Positions 10,691-23,394 of a stretch of DNA of 64,000 nucleotides are shown here, piece after piece. Source of the stretch: Bombardia bombarda. Its lineage: Eukaryota > Ascomycota > Sordariomycetes > Sordariales > Lasiosphaeriaceae. Both the position numbers and the translations under genes were made by a program. The stretch is taken from assembly GCA_030512295.1 (NCBI GenBank), contig JAULSR010000001.1, forward strand, positions 8,393,001 to 8,457,000, in the 5' to 3' direction. The notes under the pieces are model-generated. The model was given only the letters and a program-made list of their open reading frames with translations, was not told where the DNA came from and did not search any database. The number at the start of each line of letters is the position of its first letter. Position 1 is the first letter of the stretch.

Positions 10691-12675
10691 GTGAGTGGAT
10701 AGGGGGTTTTGATGTGGTTGTTCTGTTCTTAGACAGTAGAGAGCGTGGCGATTTGTTGTATATGGCTTTGTAGGTTGGTGCTGTATAAAAGGGGGTATAT
10801 AATAGGAGTATTTTGTGTCGTATTTTGGACCCTTGATATTCCCCTAGTGTTTGGGACATAAACCATGATATTGATATGAACTGTCTTAGTAAGGTTGAAA
10901 GAGTAATAGAGTGAGGTCATCACTGTACTGGAGATCTACTTGTTGATAATGTAACTGTTTATCATCTTGTCATTCACGCGGACAAGGGACATGGAAACAT
11001 GATGTGGGTTTAGCTCATTGTAATTTTCTGTGGATTCTATTGTGCATTCCTACTTGTCTCTTATCCTGGACCTGCCTGATCTTTTCGGGTTTTTGCAGGC
11101 TTTACTGGTGATCGCCAAACCAATGATGCACTCAATCAACAACGGAAGGCATGGGTAGCTGGAGGGCAGGTGCTAATGGATACAAACCTGAACCCTGGTT
11201 GGACGAGGGAGCACCCAACCATGCAAGATCATGTCATGACTGCAGCGAAGACAATTCCCGAGATATTCCTGTGCATACCGACTGGCTGTTGGTCCGTCCT
11301 ATTCGTTCTATCGTCGTGCGGTCGTCCCGACAGGACCCTTTTTGCAGCGGCAAGTTTGCGCCTCTAGTGGAGGTACAGTTCATTTACTAACCTCCATACC
11401 CGCTGTGTGAATGCGACAAGTCTGGCAACAACACTAAGGTACCTAGGTACCTAGTTTATCACCCGTTGGTTATTGTACTCGCGCCAGCAGATCTGGTATT
11501 AGACGATTCCCCCTTGGAAATTTAAGGTGAAGAAAATAAACTTCACTAACAGTGAGACTATTGAAGGTACTTTCTGCAGTAATTGCAGGAGGTAGCACGC
11601 GTGAGCCGCCGTCAGAACGCTTGATAATGTATAGAGCAGGTGATGTACCTGCGTTAGGTAGTTGGTGTTTTAGGGGGGTGGTTCTGGTGCTGAAGTATCC
11701 GCACCGCTAAAACAGCTTAGCTCTATGCTGCTGGCAGCAACTTAACAGGGAGGGAGCCTTCCCCACAGCAGACAAACAATGCACCACCACCACCTCATCC
11801 CCGCCTATAAACGACCACCTGCCTGTTAGCAAACCGCTCTATCCCATGGAACCAAACCTTCATCTGTAGCTTCAAACCTTACTCTATTGTTAATTGTCTA
11901 GCTGCCCACTTGACGATTCGTTATTTATTATTTTCTGCTATCTCACCGTTTCTTCGACTATCTTCTAGCCCTGCGCTACTTGGCTGTCTTATTTAGTTCC
12001 CCCCGAGCTATCTATTATTAGTGACACCGTTATCGCCGCTAGTCTGAGGAATGACGTAAAGGCATAAACGGCGGGGGGGGGGGGGGATTGCACCACAAAC
12101 ATCCCATCACCAGACACAACCACAAGCTGCTGCTTACCTTTACCAAGGCACTCGAGGTACACTACCTACCCAGTAGCCGGCTCGTGGAATAAAATAAGGT
12201 TGCAGAGGGAGTACAGACGGAAACAACTGGACAGGTCGCACTGACTGACTTACTGATCTCCCGACCTGAGTGTCTGAGTCTGACTGTCTGACTGATAGGC
12301 GCGGGCTTTTAATGACGGACCACATGAAAAAGGGCCCCATGTTATGATCAAAACAGCGCCCCTCCCCCCATCACCTTGACAGCCTTGTCCTTCCTAAACA
12401 TTTCTGCCTGTCGACCGGTCGATTGCGCACTCCCTTTCTCCTCCGCCATCTCCTCTTCCATTACAGGCCCTTCATCGAGTCGCCCGCGCAGCTGTGCACG
12501 CAGCGAGCGTTGTGGAAATCGGCACACTAAAAAACATAAACCGTTTGTTTCCCCGCGGTCATTCATTCATTAGCTCCCGCCATCTTCACCACGTCGCCGC
12601 GAATAACAAAGACGGCTCGGAAATAAAGAAGAAGAAGAAGAAAAAGGGACAGAAACAATACACAACAGACACAAA
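10691..12675. other. Intergenic region of ~2 kb, no gene seen
   Basis: Contains the 3' region of the lactate dehydrogenase gene and the promoter of the Rab-like gene. It includes GGTACCTAGGTACCTAG at 11440-11456 and a G14 homopolymer at 12073-12086. Short open frames on both strands show no motif. Confidence 0.5.
12073..12086. repeat. G14 homopolymer
   Basis: Fourteen consecutive G residues in the upstream region of the Rab-like gene; length is likely unreliable in the assembly. Confidence 0.8.
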
Positions 12676-13845
12676 ATGTCGTCGCTAGAAGCAAAGATAG
12701 TAGTCCTAGGCTCCCAGGGCGTCGGCAAGACGTCCCTAGTGACGCGATACTGCAAGGGCGCCTTCAACCCCTCCCAAATCACATCGACCGTCGGCGCGAG
12801 CTTCATGACGAAGCGCGTCATCGACACCGACACCGACACGGTGGTGCGCCTGCAGATCTGGGACACCGGTATGCTTTCTTTCTCATCCTCTCCTGACCCC
12901 ATCCTCCACTGACACTCCTCCTCCAGCCGGCCAAGAACGCTTCCGCTCCATCTCGCGCCTCTACTACCGCGGCGCCAACGCCTGCATCCTCTGCTACAGC
13001 ATCACGGACGCGCAGTCCTTCGCCGAGATGGGCATGTGGCTGACCGAGCTGCGCCGCAACCTGCCCGCCGACATCATCCTGCACGTCGTCGGCACCAAGG
13101 CCGACATGGTCGCCCGCGACCCCTCGCGCCGCGAGGTCCCCTTTGAGCGCTGCATCGCCTACGTCGCCGAGAACCTCGCGCCCGGCCTGGGCTCCACCCC
13201 GCCGCCGACGGCGACCACGCCCATGATGGGGTACGGGGGGTATTTGAGCAGTGGCGGTGGTGAAGCCGGGGGGAGGGGTGGTGGTGGTGGTGGTGCTGGT
13301 GCTGGCGGGAATTATAATACTAATAATGGGAGTGGGGGCAGCGGGAGTGCAGGAGACCGCGGGCAGCAGCAGCAGCAGCAGCAGCAGAGCACGACGGAAC
13401 CGCGCAGCCCTAGTAGCAAGCGCAGCTCGGGCTTCTGGGGCCAGGAGGTCGGCTGGGATGCTTGTCATGAGATTTCGGCAGAGAGCGGCGAGGGCGTCGA
13501 GGAGGTGTTTCGCGTCGTGACGAGGAAGCTGGTGGAGCAGAACAGGAAGATGCAGCAGGCTTTGTTGGCTGCCACGCTCACACCAGGAGGCCCCGGGGGG
13601 ACACGCCTGGCGGCTACTATTTTGGAGGCGGCGGCGCGCTAGGAGTGGGAGGAGGCGGTGGTGGTGGTGTGGGTGGTGGTGACGGCGGGCCCGGTGGGTA
13701 CTTTGATGGCGCGAACCCCCGTGGTAGCTTTCGTGTAGGGCGGGATCGTCGCAGCTGGCTGTTTTCGCCGGGCTTCTCGCCGGCGGTTACGACGACGGAT
13801 GAGGGTGGTGAGGGGGTCAGGGGGTGGATGGAAGGAGGGGTATGA
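12676..13845 (+). CDS. Rab-like small GTPase with a long G4-G5 insertion; apparent frameshift near the C-terminus
   Basis: Exon 1 is 12676-12868. A 58-base intron (12869-12926) splits the Ala codon of DTAGQE. As read, exon 2 stops at 13642 (302 residues). The G1 loop GSQGVGKTS, a switch I Thr in TSTVGASF, G3 WDTAGQERF and the Rab-type FRSISRLYYRGANA are all present. G4 is TKAD instead of NKxD, and G5 is SAESGEG. About 90 residues of Gly, Asn and Gln repeat are inserted between G4 and G5. The final helix VFRVVTRKLVEQN is normal. At G6 (13595-13600) the frame is lost. One extra G opens a frame to 13845 (370 residues) carrying GGYFDGANPRGSFRVGRDRR. Neither C-terminus has cysteines, so the prenylation signal expected of a Rab is missing. 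It probably acts in membrane traffic, but the subfamily is unclear. Confidence 0.8.
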
Positions 13846-14812
13846 AGAAGAAGGGGTGTTGCTGATGGGTGGTTGACGTGCCTGTGAGCGTGCGTGGAGC
13901 AGGAACATCCTGCGGCACGTGTATACGGCTTCTATCCGACGACGACGCATCACGATACCCACGACCACCTCCTTATCTTTTCCTTCTCATTGCCAGGCAT
14001 GATCTTTTTTTTGTTTTTGTTTTTTTTTTTTTTGTTTTTGCAGGCTGGGTCTGCATGCATAAGGTATGTGATATACGTAGGGGTGGCGGCATTGTGCTTG
14101 CTCTTGTCTTTTCTTTTTATATCTCTTTCTTCGACTCGCTATTTTCTCAACTTGGTCATTTTCGCCACTGGATTACGCACAAGGGGGTTTGATATTTGGG
14201 TACTAGGAGGAAGGCAGGCGTTTGGGGGGAATGAATCCATGTTGTTTGTCAGTATACTGAGTTAGTTTCTTGTTCTTCGGATCTTCTCCCATCGTAGCAC
14301 TTGCGTTTGGTAGGGTATACCACGGGGCCTGAGGCCTCTCATGAGGCTCATCAATGACTGTTAAATCAATGGCAGCTAACCGTAATGATGCGGTGTGACG
14401 TTAATACTGCAATTTTCTCGTGATGGTTTAGTGATAATACGCAGAGTGCAAAGCAATTGCCTGATTTTTGTTCGAACATGATTGTGTAAATAGGGTACCT
14501 AGGTATTTGCTTGCTGCCTGACGGAATTAGATACCTACCTACCTTAGTCAGTACGTCTTACTTAAGTAATGAGACCAACCAGTCAAGTGGAAGGACCATA
14601 GTTCAAATAGACGATGGCCATGATTGGGACAAATCCAGGCTGCAAATTGCAGCCGAAGATGTGGTTGAACCAATAGTATCGCCAGTTACCGCAACTTCAT
14701 CATTCGTCCGCTGTCCGCTATCCGCTGTCCGCAAGAAGCATATTAGAACTTTTATTTAAAGAGAGAGAAGCAAAGATTAGTAGCAGCAAAAACAAATAGA
14801 AATATAAGAAGC
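13846..14812. other. Intergenic region, no gene seen
   Basis: T-rich 3' region of the Rab-like gene followed by AT-rich sequence up to the 5S rRNA terminator. It contains GTACCTAGGTA at 14495-14505 and GATACCTACCTACC near 14529. No convincing open frame. Confidence 0.5.
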
Positions 14813-14817
14813 AAAAA
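14813..14817 (-). terminator. Pol III terminator of 5S rRNA
   Basis: A run of five T residues on the minus strand overlaps the 3' end of the 5S rRNA gene (GTTGTATGTTTTTGC). Confidence 0.7.
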
Positions 14818-14935
14818 CATACAACACCAGGGATTCGCTGGTCGTCACCGACCCAACTACTAGTCTGGCCCTCACATGCTTATCTAAGGCAGAGCGGACG
14901 GGATGCCGAGTTCTCAAGTGGGTATGGTCGTATGT
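14817..14935 (-). rRNA. 5S ribosomal RNA
   Basis: Read on the minus strand from 14935, the sequence starts ACATACGACCATA and ends GTTGTATGTT, about 119 bases. These ends are hallmark ends of ascomycete 5S rRNA and pair with each other to form helix I. Internal conserved blocks are also present: CATCCCGTCCGCTCTGCC near the 5' half, and AGTAGTTGGGTCGGTGACGA followed by CCAGCGAATCCC in the 3' half. 5S rRNA genes are dispersed rather than in the rDNA repeat in Neurospora and relatives, and this isolated copy fits that arrangement. It lies just downstream (in its own direction) of the DUF6589-like fragment. Confidence 0.92.
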
Positions 14936-15136
14936 GCCAGACCTAGGACGTAGTTTGGGTTATATCTCTATTGGGTGAATCTTTCGTAGGCAGTGATGGG
15001 AGGAAGAAGGAGAAAAGGGGGGAAGTTAAAGTGTGATTTTTGACATTTCTTTTCTCTTTCAGGGGTGTTGTGAAATATCCAAGTCTTGATGATGGAATCA
15101 ACATCCCAAGCAACAGCCACAACAACCTGGCTCTCC

Positions 15137-16227
15137 CTACTCCTCATCTATCTGCGTGTCCATCTGCATGTCTACCTCCCCTTCTTCCGGCCCATCTGCC
15201 ATCCCATCTCCCCTCTCATTACGAATCCCTATGATGGTGTTGGAGACAAACAAACAGATATACCGCACAGAGCTCGGTAAACTCAAACACTCAACTCGTA
15301 AATGTGAGCTCTTATACGTCGGACATAATCCAAACTGCGAAAGGGCGTTCTGAACGCGTGTAGGGACTCGCTTGCTGTACAAATACATGCCTATCGCCTG
15401 CAGCAGATGGTTTTTTGCGGTGATATAGCCTCCCATGGCTAGGGCAACGATTAGAGAAATGCGGGCTTGCTGGTCCGGTGCCTCCCTGGCCCTGTCATGT
15501 CCGTACGAATGCATGTAACTTGGCTGCGCGCTCCGGCGGTGTGCGGTCAGCTCGGTGAAGAGCTGGACGAGCGGGGGGGCGTGCTTTTGCACGTCTGGCC
15601 AGGAGGCTTTGACGTAGTCATCGAGTGATCGGTGACTGTCTTTAGGTGGAGTGTTGGTGTTGTTAATCTCCTGGGCTACTGGGGGAGCGGCGGTTGGAAC
15701 GGGGTTGCCTCCTTGCGACGGTTCTGAAGTGCCACCTGGGGGTTTTTCTTCTTGTTGTGCAACCTGTTGATCCTGTAGTACCGTTGTTATGTCTGTTGTC
15801 GTTGTTGCTGAAAAGTCTTCAGAGTGTCCAGCCAGCTCAGACAACTCCATGCGTAAGCTCTTCGAGTCGCGCTGCAACTTCTCCTCTTCCTCCTCCTTGA
15901 ACTCGATGTTGACGCCTGACTTTAGTAGCCACGCTCGGAGTTCTGGATGCTTGAGCGCCTTTCTTAATTCGCGAACACGGCTGCTAATCAATCGCCCATT
16001 CGACCGTCGTTTCATCGTCCACGCGACGACAAACCGGCGGAAACTGCCTCGCGGGTGCTGTCGCGCCCAGAGCTCTGCGGTCTTGTCCAGTAAACGGGTA
16101 TCGCTAGATCTGCGTTTCTCTTCCGAGTCAGAACCGACCGAGTCTGAGTCGGAACCAGAATCGGAGCCGGACCCGGGAGCAGGAGAGAGATCGGAAGATG
16201 GGACAGAGGAGAGGGACGAATAAGAGT
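15137..16227 (-). pseudogene. DUF6589-like mobile-element protein fragment (N-terminal region only)
   Basis: An uninterrupted minus-strand frame runs from about 16227 to a TAG at 15137. The internal ATG at 16015 gives 292 residues. Upstream of that ATG the frame continues with acidic Ser/Asp repeats and DKTAELWARQHPRGSFRRFV, which read as real coding sequence. An in-frame TGA at 16229-16231 blocks further extension; ATG 16248-16250 lies in another frame. The segment VALAMGGYITAKNHLLQAIG, followed by MYLYSKRVPTRVQNALSQFG, resembles from memory the region just before the catalytic part of DUF6589 proteins of fungal mobile elements. The protein then ends within about 60 residues, with no catalytic domain. 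I infer a truncated or domesticated relic. It could instead be a host gene with a missing 5' exon. The assignment is moderate at best. Confidence 0.5.
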
Positions 16228-17142
16228 CTCAGTATGATAGAAGATTCCATGGCGAAATTCCGATTATTTTATAGAAAGCGGGCGGTTCAAGTGCAATATA
16301 TCACAAAGTGTGAAGCACTTGTTATAACAAGTAGTAGGTGTGGTTCGGTCGTTGGAAGCTGGTCTTAGACAAGCTGAACGCGGTTTTGAGCGTGTTCTGT
16401 GATTGGTACTATACCCAAGGTGGGTTGTGAGGGGGTTAAGATTCAGGGTATCGAAAAAGAAAAGAAACAAGAAGGAAGAGAGGGAAGTATTTGTAGAACA
16501 GAAAACACGGTATAATCAAGAAACAACTGCACATAATAAATAATATATGCATATGTACGGTGTTAAATAAACTAGCTACCTTATGTCTACAATGAACACA
16601 TCCGATCGCACCAGCTTATGATACGAATTCAGACATGTCGAATATGTAAAAGCAAAAAGAAACCAAGCTAAAGATCGCCATGTGTATGTGTTAAGCAAAT
16701 CCCCTAACACCTAGTGAGCAACAATGACCTGCGGGTGCTATGCATGGCTCCGACAGATTTGATATGTCCTTAATAAATGCAAAACAAAACTGGATCAAAT
16801 CCTAAAGGCTCCATTCCACCCCAGGGTATTCTGTCTTAAACTTGTTTGTTTGTTTGTCTGTTTGTTCTCCATTTTCCTCATCTATCCATCCTGCCACATC
16901 TATGCGTAGGCATTCTCTGCCTGTATGTATATGCGACCCTATTTCTTTCAGGCCAGTGAAAAAAAAGACGCAAAGAGAGAAGAAAAGTTCAGTTTGTTTC
17001 TTGTGTTCATCCTATTATCCATCATTCTCTAGCCACAAATTCTGGCCAGTCGCTCACAACGCACCCCCCCACCCCCCCCCAAAAAAAAAGCCACGACCAC
17101 AACTAATCCCTAGGCACCCCGTCTCTAGCCATCATCCATCAT
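16228..17142. other. Intergenic region, no gene seen
   Basis: AT-rich sequence between the DUF6589-like fragment and the 3' end of the OSCA-like gene. Homopolymer-rich C and A runs occur at about 17064-17089. No open frame of note. Confidence 0.5.
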
Positions 17143-20100
17143 CTAAAGATTAATGATGTCGATTTCCGAAAAGTCTGGCGGATTACGTCCATACACAACA
17201 CGGACCTTGCTATCCAGCGCAGTGCCCTCATTGCTGATCCAGATGTGCTCGCTGAACTCCCTCGTCCGGTTGATCTCGTCATCGCTGACCCCGATGTCAT
17301 CACGGGGGATCCAGACGGTCGGCCGGCGCGCACGCATAGCATAATGCTGGAACGCCTTACGCACCAGGACGTCGCGCTCCTCGGGCGTCAGGTCCTCGAT
17401 TTCGTCGTGGTAGCCGCCGTAGAGTGCGTCGCCGATGGCCCGCTGCGCCTCGAGATCCTTTTGCCGCCGCTTGTTACGATAGTCGGCCGCAGTCCGTAGG
17501 TTGTCCTCAGCCCTACCGAGCGTCTTGGCGTGGATGTGCTTGCCGCCGCGAGCAGCCCACGTGCCCGCACGCACGATACCCTTGACGGGATTCAGCTTGC
17601 CCAGGCGGGACACGCTGCCGCCATCCGACCCCGTCCCTCGATGGTGGCCGCGGCGCATCTTTTGCAGCTCAATATTATCCCCGGCACCGGCTTCGCCTCG
17701 AGCAGTACTATCCCCTGTTGTCATGAGCGACGCGGCCTCGTCGTCGTCATCGTCATGCAGGATGCCTAGTCGACGGTCCTGCGCGCGTTGGAAAGCCTCG
17801 TCGCGAAGAACAGCCTCGTCTTCGAATGTGATTGGGAGATAACGAAGGAGCGGACCGAAGGAGGAATTGAGAAGCAGTTGGTACAGAGCTGTTAGGATGA
17901 TAGCAACGATCATTATGATTGCTTGTGCGAAGCAGGCACTGTTCCCCTGTTCGTCTCGGGCGAGGAAGAAGAGGCCAATAAGACACAACTCCATGACATA
18001 GAGACCCGTGAATGTCTGGTTGATGGCACGTGGGTACAGCACACCGCCGGTATCCGTCTTGAATCGTGTGACGTATATCATGTTGTAGCGGTGCGCAACA
18101 TACAGAAGACTAAACGTGACGATAGCGAAAATGGAGATGAGAGGCGCCACGACGGAGTAGATGAGGGCAATACAGGCGAAGTTGGTGTAGACGGGGAAGA
18201 AGGACCCCCATTTGACACTGGGAAGCTGAGTGTTGCGGGTCCACTTTTGTCGCGCTGTATTGTCCATAATCCTCGACAGAACATACCAGACAACCAAGGT
18301 TCCAATTTGAAGTAATGTTCCTGAGCTCGTTGACAGAGCTTGGAGTATCATGTAGGCGAAGAAGTAGTTGGCAGCTTTGGGAAGATCCTGCGCTAGAATG
18401 TTCGGGGTGCTTGTGATATCGCTCCCGATACTGGAAATCGTCTGAAAAGCACTTGAGGTGATGGAAACGACCAGGAAGACCTGAACGAACAAGAAGCCGA
18501 AATAATAAATCTGCACCATCTCCGATTTTTGTGAGCCAGTTTTTGACCCCTGGAATTGGGCCAGCATATCCAGAATGATGGGAACAAGCGAGAGAAGGAT
18601 GGCCAGGACAATGGCCGGCAAGACACCCGCTATGGCCTTGACGATTGAGTGCACAGTTTCGTTCGTCTTCAGAAACCCAAGCCACGAGTACTGCTTGATA
18701 AGGGCGTCAATCTGAGAAAGGGACGCAGTCCAGGCCACGGGAAAGGCCCAAAGAATGATCATGCCGAACACTATGGCAAAGACCATGAAGGTCCTCCCCC
18801 ATGCATCCCACCATTTCATGGCCATGTTGTCCCAGATAACATCGTTGGGGGATATCTCGACCATGCGGGGCGCCATCTGCTTCGGGATATGATGGGTAAC
18901 AGACTGGCACGCCATGTGTGCGGCGACTTGGTTATTGAACTGGATGAAGGCCGAGTTCATCAGAGGGAATCGTTCCGGATGTTCCTGGTCTTGTTCGATT
19001 TCCAAATTCAATCTTGCCAGCTCGGCACGGCACCAGTAGATTGTATCCACCTTTTTATTCAAGTACGGGAGTCCAGGCAAAAAGGAGGGTGTCCAGTCAA
19101 AGATGGCGAGCCGATGATGAGGCCGGTCCTCAGGCTTCAACCACTTTTCCCACTCGGCATTTGTCTCCTTTTCAGTCTTGTAATCGAGTGTGAACGCTGA
19201 TGGGTACTCGGGCTCTGGCTCGTCCTTGCCCATGAAGGGGATGACAGACTTCAGCTTTTGCCAGAACGTCCTCTCGTCCTTCTTCTCCCATGAATAATTA
19301 TCTCCCTCAACGCCTTGAGGAATCGGGGATGCGTAGCTCCCGGTCGGAGGCTTCCAGAACTGATACCATCTCGTCCTCTCGGTGATATACATGTCGTCCA
19401 AGTTTGTGGCCTTTCGGGTTGTGTTACCTTTGAATGGTTTGAGTGCCGATTCCACCGAAGCCTGGGAGACAGCAGATGTGGTGTGGTCATGGCGACTCTG
19501 ATGACTCTGACGGCTATGTGGAGATTGTAATGGGGTCGCGGATTCGAAAGATGGCTTCGCTTGGCCGTCGTCTTCGACGATTTGGACTTTTCTAGGTCGG
19601 TTCGCGCTTCTTGCTGACTGGCCGTTATCGTCCCTGACAAAATCAAAGCCTCCTGTCCTTTCGACTTCCCCCTCAACACCTTGTTGAAAAGCTTTAGCAC
19701 CTCCGCTCATAGCAAGAACTCCCTTCTTGAGACCCATGCCTATGTCGTGCCCCACTTTTGTGAAGCCTCCTCCTACCTTGGTGGTAAACCCTTCATTAGG
19801 GGTTTCGACCTCCTGCACGTCGCTCAAGTCACTGGTGCTCTCCTCGTCATCGGCTTCATGGGCCGCTGCTTTTATGTCATGCGGTACCTGTTCGTGAGCG
19901 CCACCGCTAATGCCTCCATTTTCTTCAGCACGTCGCAAAGCGTCATCATCTTCCTCCTTCTCGCGCTGAACTCTCTCACCCTTGCTTTCCCCTCTGCCTT
20001 TGAGTGCCTTGCGGTTCGCCTTTTCCTCGGCCTTCTTCTTCTTCAGCTGTCTTCTCTTTGCTTCGCGAACCAGGTCGCTTTCGGCGGCCTCGAGCTGCTT

Positions 20101-21019
20101 ATGCACGTCGTCTCGCTTGTGAATCTTGTCGAGAAGCTTGGTGAAATCGCGCGTGACCCAGACATTCCTAATACCTCCAGGGAAAACGTCGAACAAGCCT
20201 CTCAGAGCCTCTTCAGTGAGCCACTTGTCGGGGATCGAGCTCACGAGCACCGTGTTGGCAGATGCCCGCAGTCGGTGCTCGGCACTGGTCAAATAGTCCT
20301 GTCGAATCTTGACATAGACGCGCATTTCGGCAAAGAATACTCCGCAGACCCAGATGATGACCATGAGAGCGAGAATGAGATGAGCCCACCGCCGGCTCTG
20401 GCGGTTGGGCGTGATATTGCCCCATGCTAGTGTATCTAGCCCCTTGGGGCCTGGACTATCGTCATCTGTGGTGTCGTTATCAACGACAGATCTGCCGAGT
20501 CCTCCAATGTAATTGAGAGGAATCAATATAGGGATCACCACGAAGGCGATGGGAATAAATATAACCAATAATGTCTGGAGGTACCGTAGGAAGAAGTAGG
20601 CATCCAGCCCGCACTTTTTTATGATCTCCCGATCTTCGAACTTCATAAGAGCGAAGATCAGATTCCATGGGCTTGACGGCGGCGGATCTGTCCGTTCCCG
20701 TTCGGGTACAAGATATGTTTTGGGCTTGCTGTCGGTAAGAGTAATATTAGTATATTTGTCAAGATGACAAGAGAGGGAGGGTTAGGGCTAGGACCTACAA
20801 TATTCTTGCCAGCTTGTTCCGTAGAAGCAAAAACAAACCCGTCTGGATGCCAAAGACGACCAACGAAGTCGCCAAGGCAGCAAGGAAAGCGTAGAGGGTG
20901 ATGCCCGTGTCGACCTGGGCAGAACCAGTGCCATTTGCAGCTGTCGTGGTCGGGGGTGATGTGGCGCTGGACGTGGGTGTCCCCGACGACGTCGCCGATA
21001 TCTGCGTCGTCGAACTCAT
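17143..21019 (-). CDS. OSCA/TMEM63/CSC1-like membrane channel (DUF221 family)
   Basis: Two exons, 21019-20799 and 20728-17143, give 1268 residues. The 70-base intron joins NKLARI to FKPKTYLVPERERTDPPP, a junction typical of the family. The N-terminus is a Ser/Thr-rich outer tail followed by one membrane helix (ITLYAFLAALATSLVVFGIQ). Next are two helices at ~115-140 and ~180-200, then a large cytosolic domain. This includes an RRM-like strand region (NTVLVSSIPDKWLTEEALRG), a Lys/Glu-rich coiled segment and a long acidic and Ser-rich insertion. The conserved transmembrane core then runs to about residue 970. The C-terminus is cytosolic and ends NPPDFSEIDIINL. Members are mechanically or osmotically gated cation channels; fungal paralogues also include Rsn1-like proteins. 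The insertion makes this protein longer than plant OSCA. Family assignment is strong; substrate and gating are inferred from the family. Confidence 0.92.
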
Positions 21020-23394
21020 TGTGTATCGTGAACTTCCTAGGGAGAAAAGTAGAGGCTAGGGAGAGAATCCAGAGTCTCTATCTAGCTATATTTGCGCGCT
21101 GCTAGGCCTTGGCGCCTTTGCGCACAACGGCGGCCGCGACAACCAAGTCTGGCACTGGAGGTAGAGCTCCGCTACACTGTGGCGATGCAATCACGGCCTG
21201 GCATGGCCCTTGCACAAAGTAGATAGCTATGTTTCAGGATCGCGTAGCATATGCTTTCTTTGTTCGACGTCGAAACGTCAAAAATTGTACTGTGGTAGGG
21301 TTTGCAGTCGCGACGCTGTCGTTTGTGGGTATTATTAGGATTGTTATAAAGAAAATGGGTGTACTAAAAAAGGACCGTAGAAATAAAACGTGTGTTTACC
21401 CGTCCAGGGGAGCAGCAAGCGATGGATAATAGAGCAGGAACAAGAACGGGTTGACAAAGAGAATATCTTGTTTGTACGCCAGGAGATAAACGTCAGGTCC
21501 CATGGCTTAACGCCCTGAAACCTTGGTGGTAGACCTAGCCAAGAGGGCATTGTCGTCTAATCTCGACGAACTAGCGAATGAGGACAGGGGTATGGAGTTC
21601 CTTGATTGGCTTTCTGGCGCTTTCTTTTGGTGACGTCTGCGGCTCCCCTTCCTCCTTCCTTACTGGGGGTGCCCAAGCTTGCTCAGGCACGCCGGCCAAT
21701 CAGCTGGCCCACCCCTCCCAGCGGCTAGGGACCTCGGCCCTCACCGCGCTCTGAGAGTTGGCCCTTGGGCGCTCTCCGCCAAAGGATTGAGCAGTGCAGC
21801 GTTCTTCCCCGACAACAGGGTCTTGGCTACACGCGCGCTTCTTTTATTTCTTTTGTACTAACCTCACGGCCCGAAATTACCATCTCGACTCCTGTCTTTT
21901 GACTTTCTTTTATTGAGTCAAGTCTCTTCGTACTTGTGCCATGTTGTTTCTTGCCCAGCAGTTCTACAGTTTTGAGACAGTTTCTGGCCTGGTGGTCTGG
22001 GTGGTGGCGGCGCACGTGGAGGGTCGTGTGTGGCGTGTGTGGGATGGAGAACTGGAAGTGTGTGTGACGACATCGCTCGTGCAACGCAAAGTGAAAAGGA
22101 AGCTTCGGTGTCATTCATCGCCATGCGACATTCTGGAATTGACATGAAGATGCGCAATACAACAATAAACAAACAAACATTATTCACGTGTAAACATGCT
22201 ACTGCGCGAAAGCCGTCGCGTGGTATGGAAACGAAACCGGGATTGCTAAAGCAATACGTAGATCTCGTCAGATCATAGCATTCATCATTCCATGCCTCAC
22301 ATCTCGGAGCAGTTACGTCAACCCGGTTTTTAAGCTCAATGGATGTTTCAAGGTGGGCAGCTTCAGTGGCAGTGGCTCAGAGTGGGAGGGTGGCACAGGT
22401 GGTGTAGAGTGGCGGAGTGGAAGCAACTTTTCCCGTAGGGCGGGACATGGCAGCCCCCATTCCCCACCATTGAGTCTCCATTCCCCATCCCATGGATGAC
22501 CCGCATCCACACCTGACTGGGTTGCGCTCACCTGGCCGCTAACCGGGCGTTTTTCAAGCTCCGGGTATGAGGGGTCGGGCTACACAAGGGAGAGAAGAGA
22601 ATAAGAGGAGAAATGACTTGCGCGTGTTTTCACCACCTTTTGTTGAAGATGCTTTGCTCAGCGCTCACTGCCTTGACTTGACTTTTGCATCTCAACTTAC
22701 GTAGGTGGTGGAAGTTATGTAGTTAACCAATAACGAGCCAGTCCCTGGCCGATTGCGGGAGGGATGCACGATGCAGCGGCGTGGTCAAGCTGTGCAAAAC
22801 CCATTCCGTCTTTGACCGGCAAATTAATATTCCCAGTTCTGACCGAGTCTCTCTTTGGTTTCTCCCGGCAGTTTCCCCCTCCCCCCTCCTCCCCGCACCG
22901 CCCTCAGTCACCAACCCCCACAATCCGACTGACCATGCACAATGGAATACTCCGCCCGGAGTCCACCGCGCTCTGTGCCGAGCTAGAGATCAGGGAGAAG
23001 TAGAGGGGAAGGGGCTGAAGAAGGATGGAAAGGGGAGAAAGAAGAAAAAAGAGAACAAGATCTGCCATTGAATTATCCCTCCATCCCGACACATCCCTCG
23101 ATGTTCCCCGCGGGCCCCACGGGTCTAGCCCAACGACTGCTGCGGACTGCTTGCACGCATTGGCGGGCGTTATATTAATCGCGAGGGACCGCACACGAAA
23201 ACGGATGCCGAGGGATAGGTAGATGATTCTTCCGCCGTGGGAATAAGGTACCTTACCTATATATAATAGATACAGGTGGTCGCCCATCTGCCAAAAAGGG
23301 CCAACTATATTCAAACGTCAAAAGCCTTTGTTAGAGCTTTATCAGGTGCTACCTACCTTGCTCCATCTCATATTCGAAAACGACAGCTCTGACC
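21020..23394. other. Divergent intergenic region of ~2.4 kb
   Basis: Promoter region shared by the leftward OSCA-like gene and the rightward FAD monooxygenase. CT-rich stretches lie near 22860-22920. I see no gene; the short open frames overlap on both strands. Confidence 0.5.
23258..23267 (+). promoter_or_regulatory. TATA-like element upstream of the FAD monooxygenase
   Basis: TATATATAAT lies 128 bases before the ATG at 23395, within the range of fungal TATA boxes. Assignment is by position and sequence only. Confidence 0.35.
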
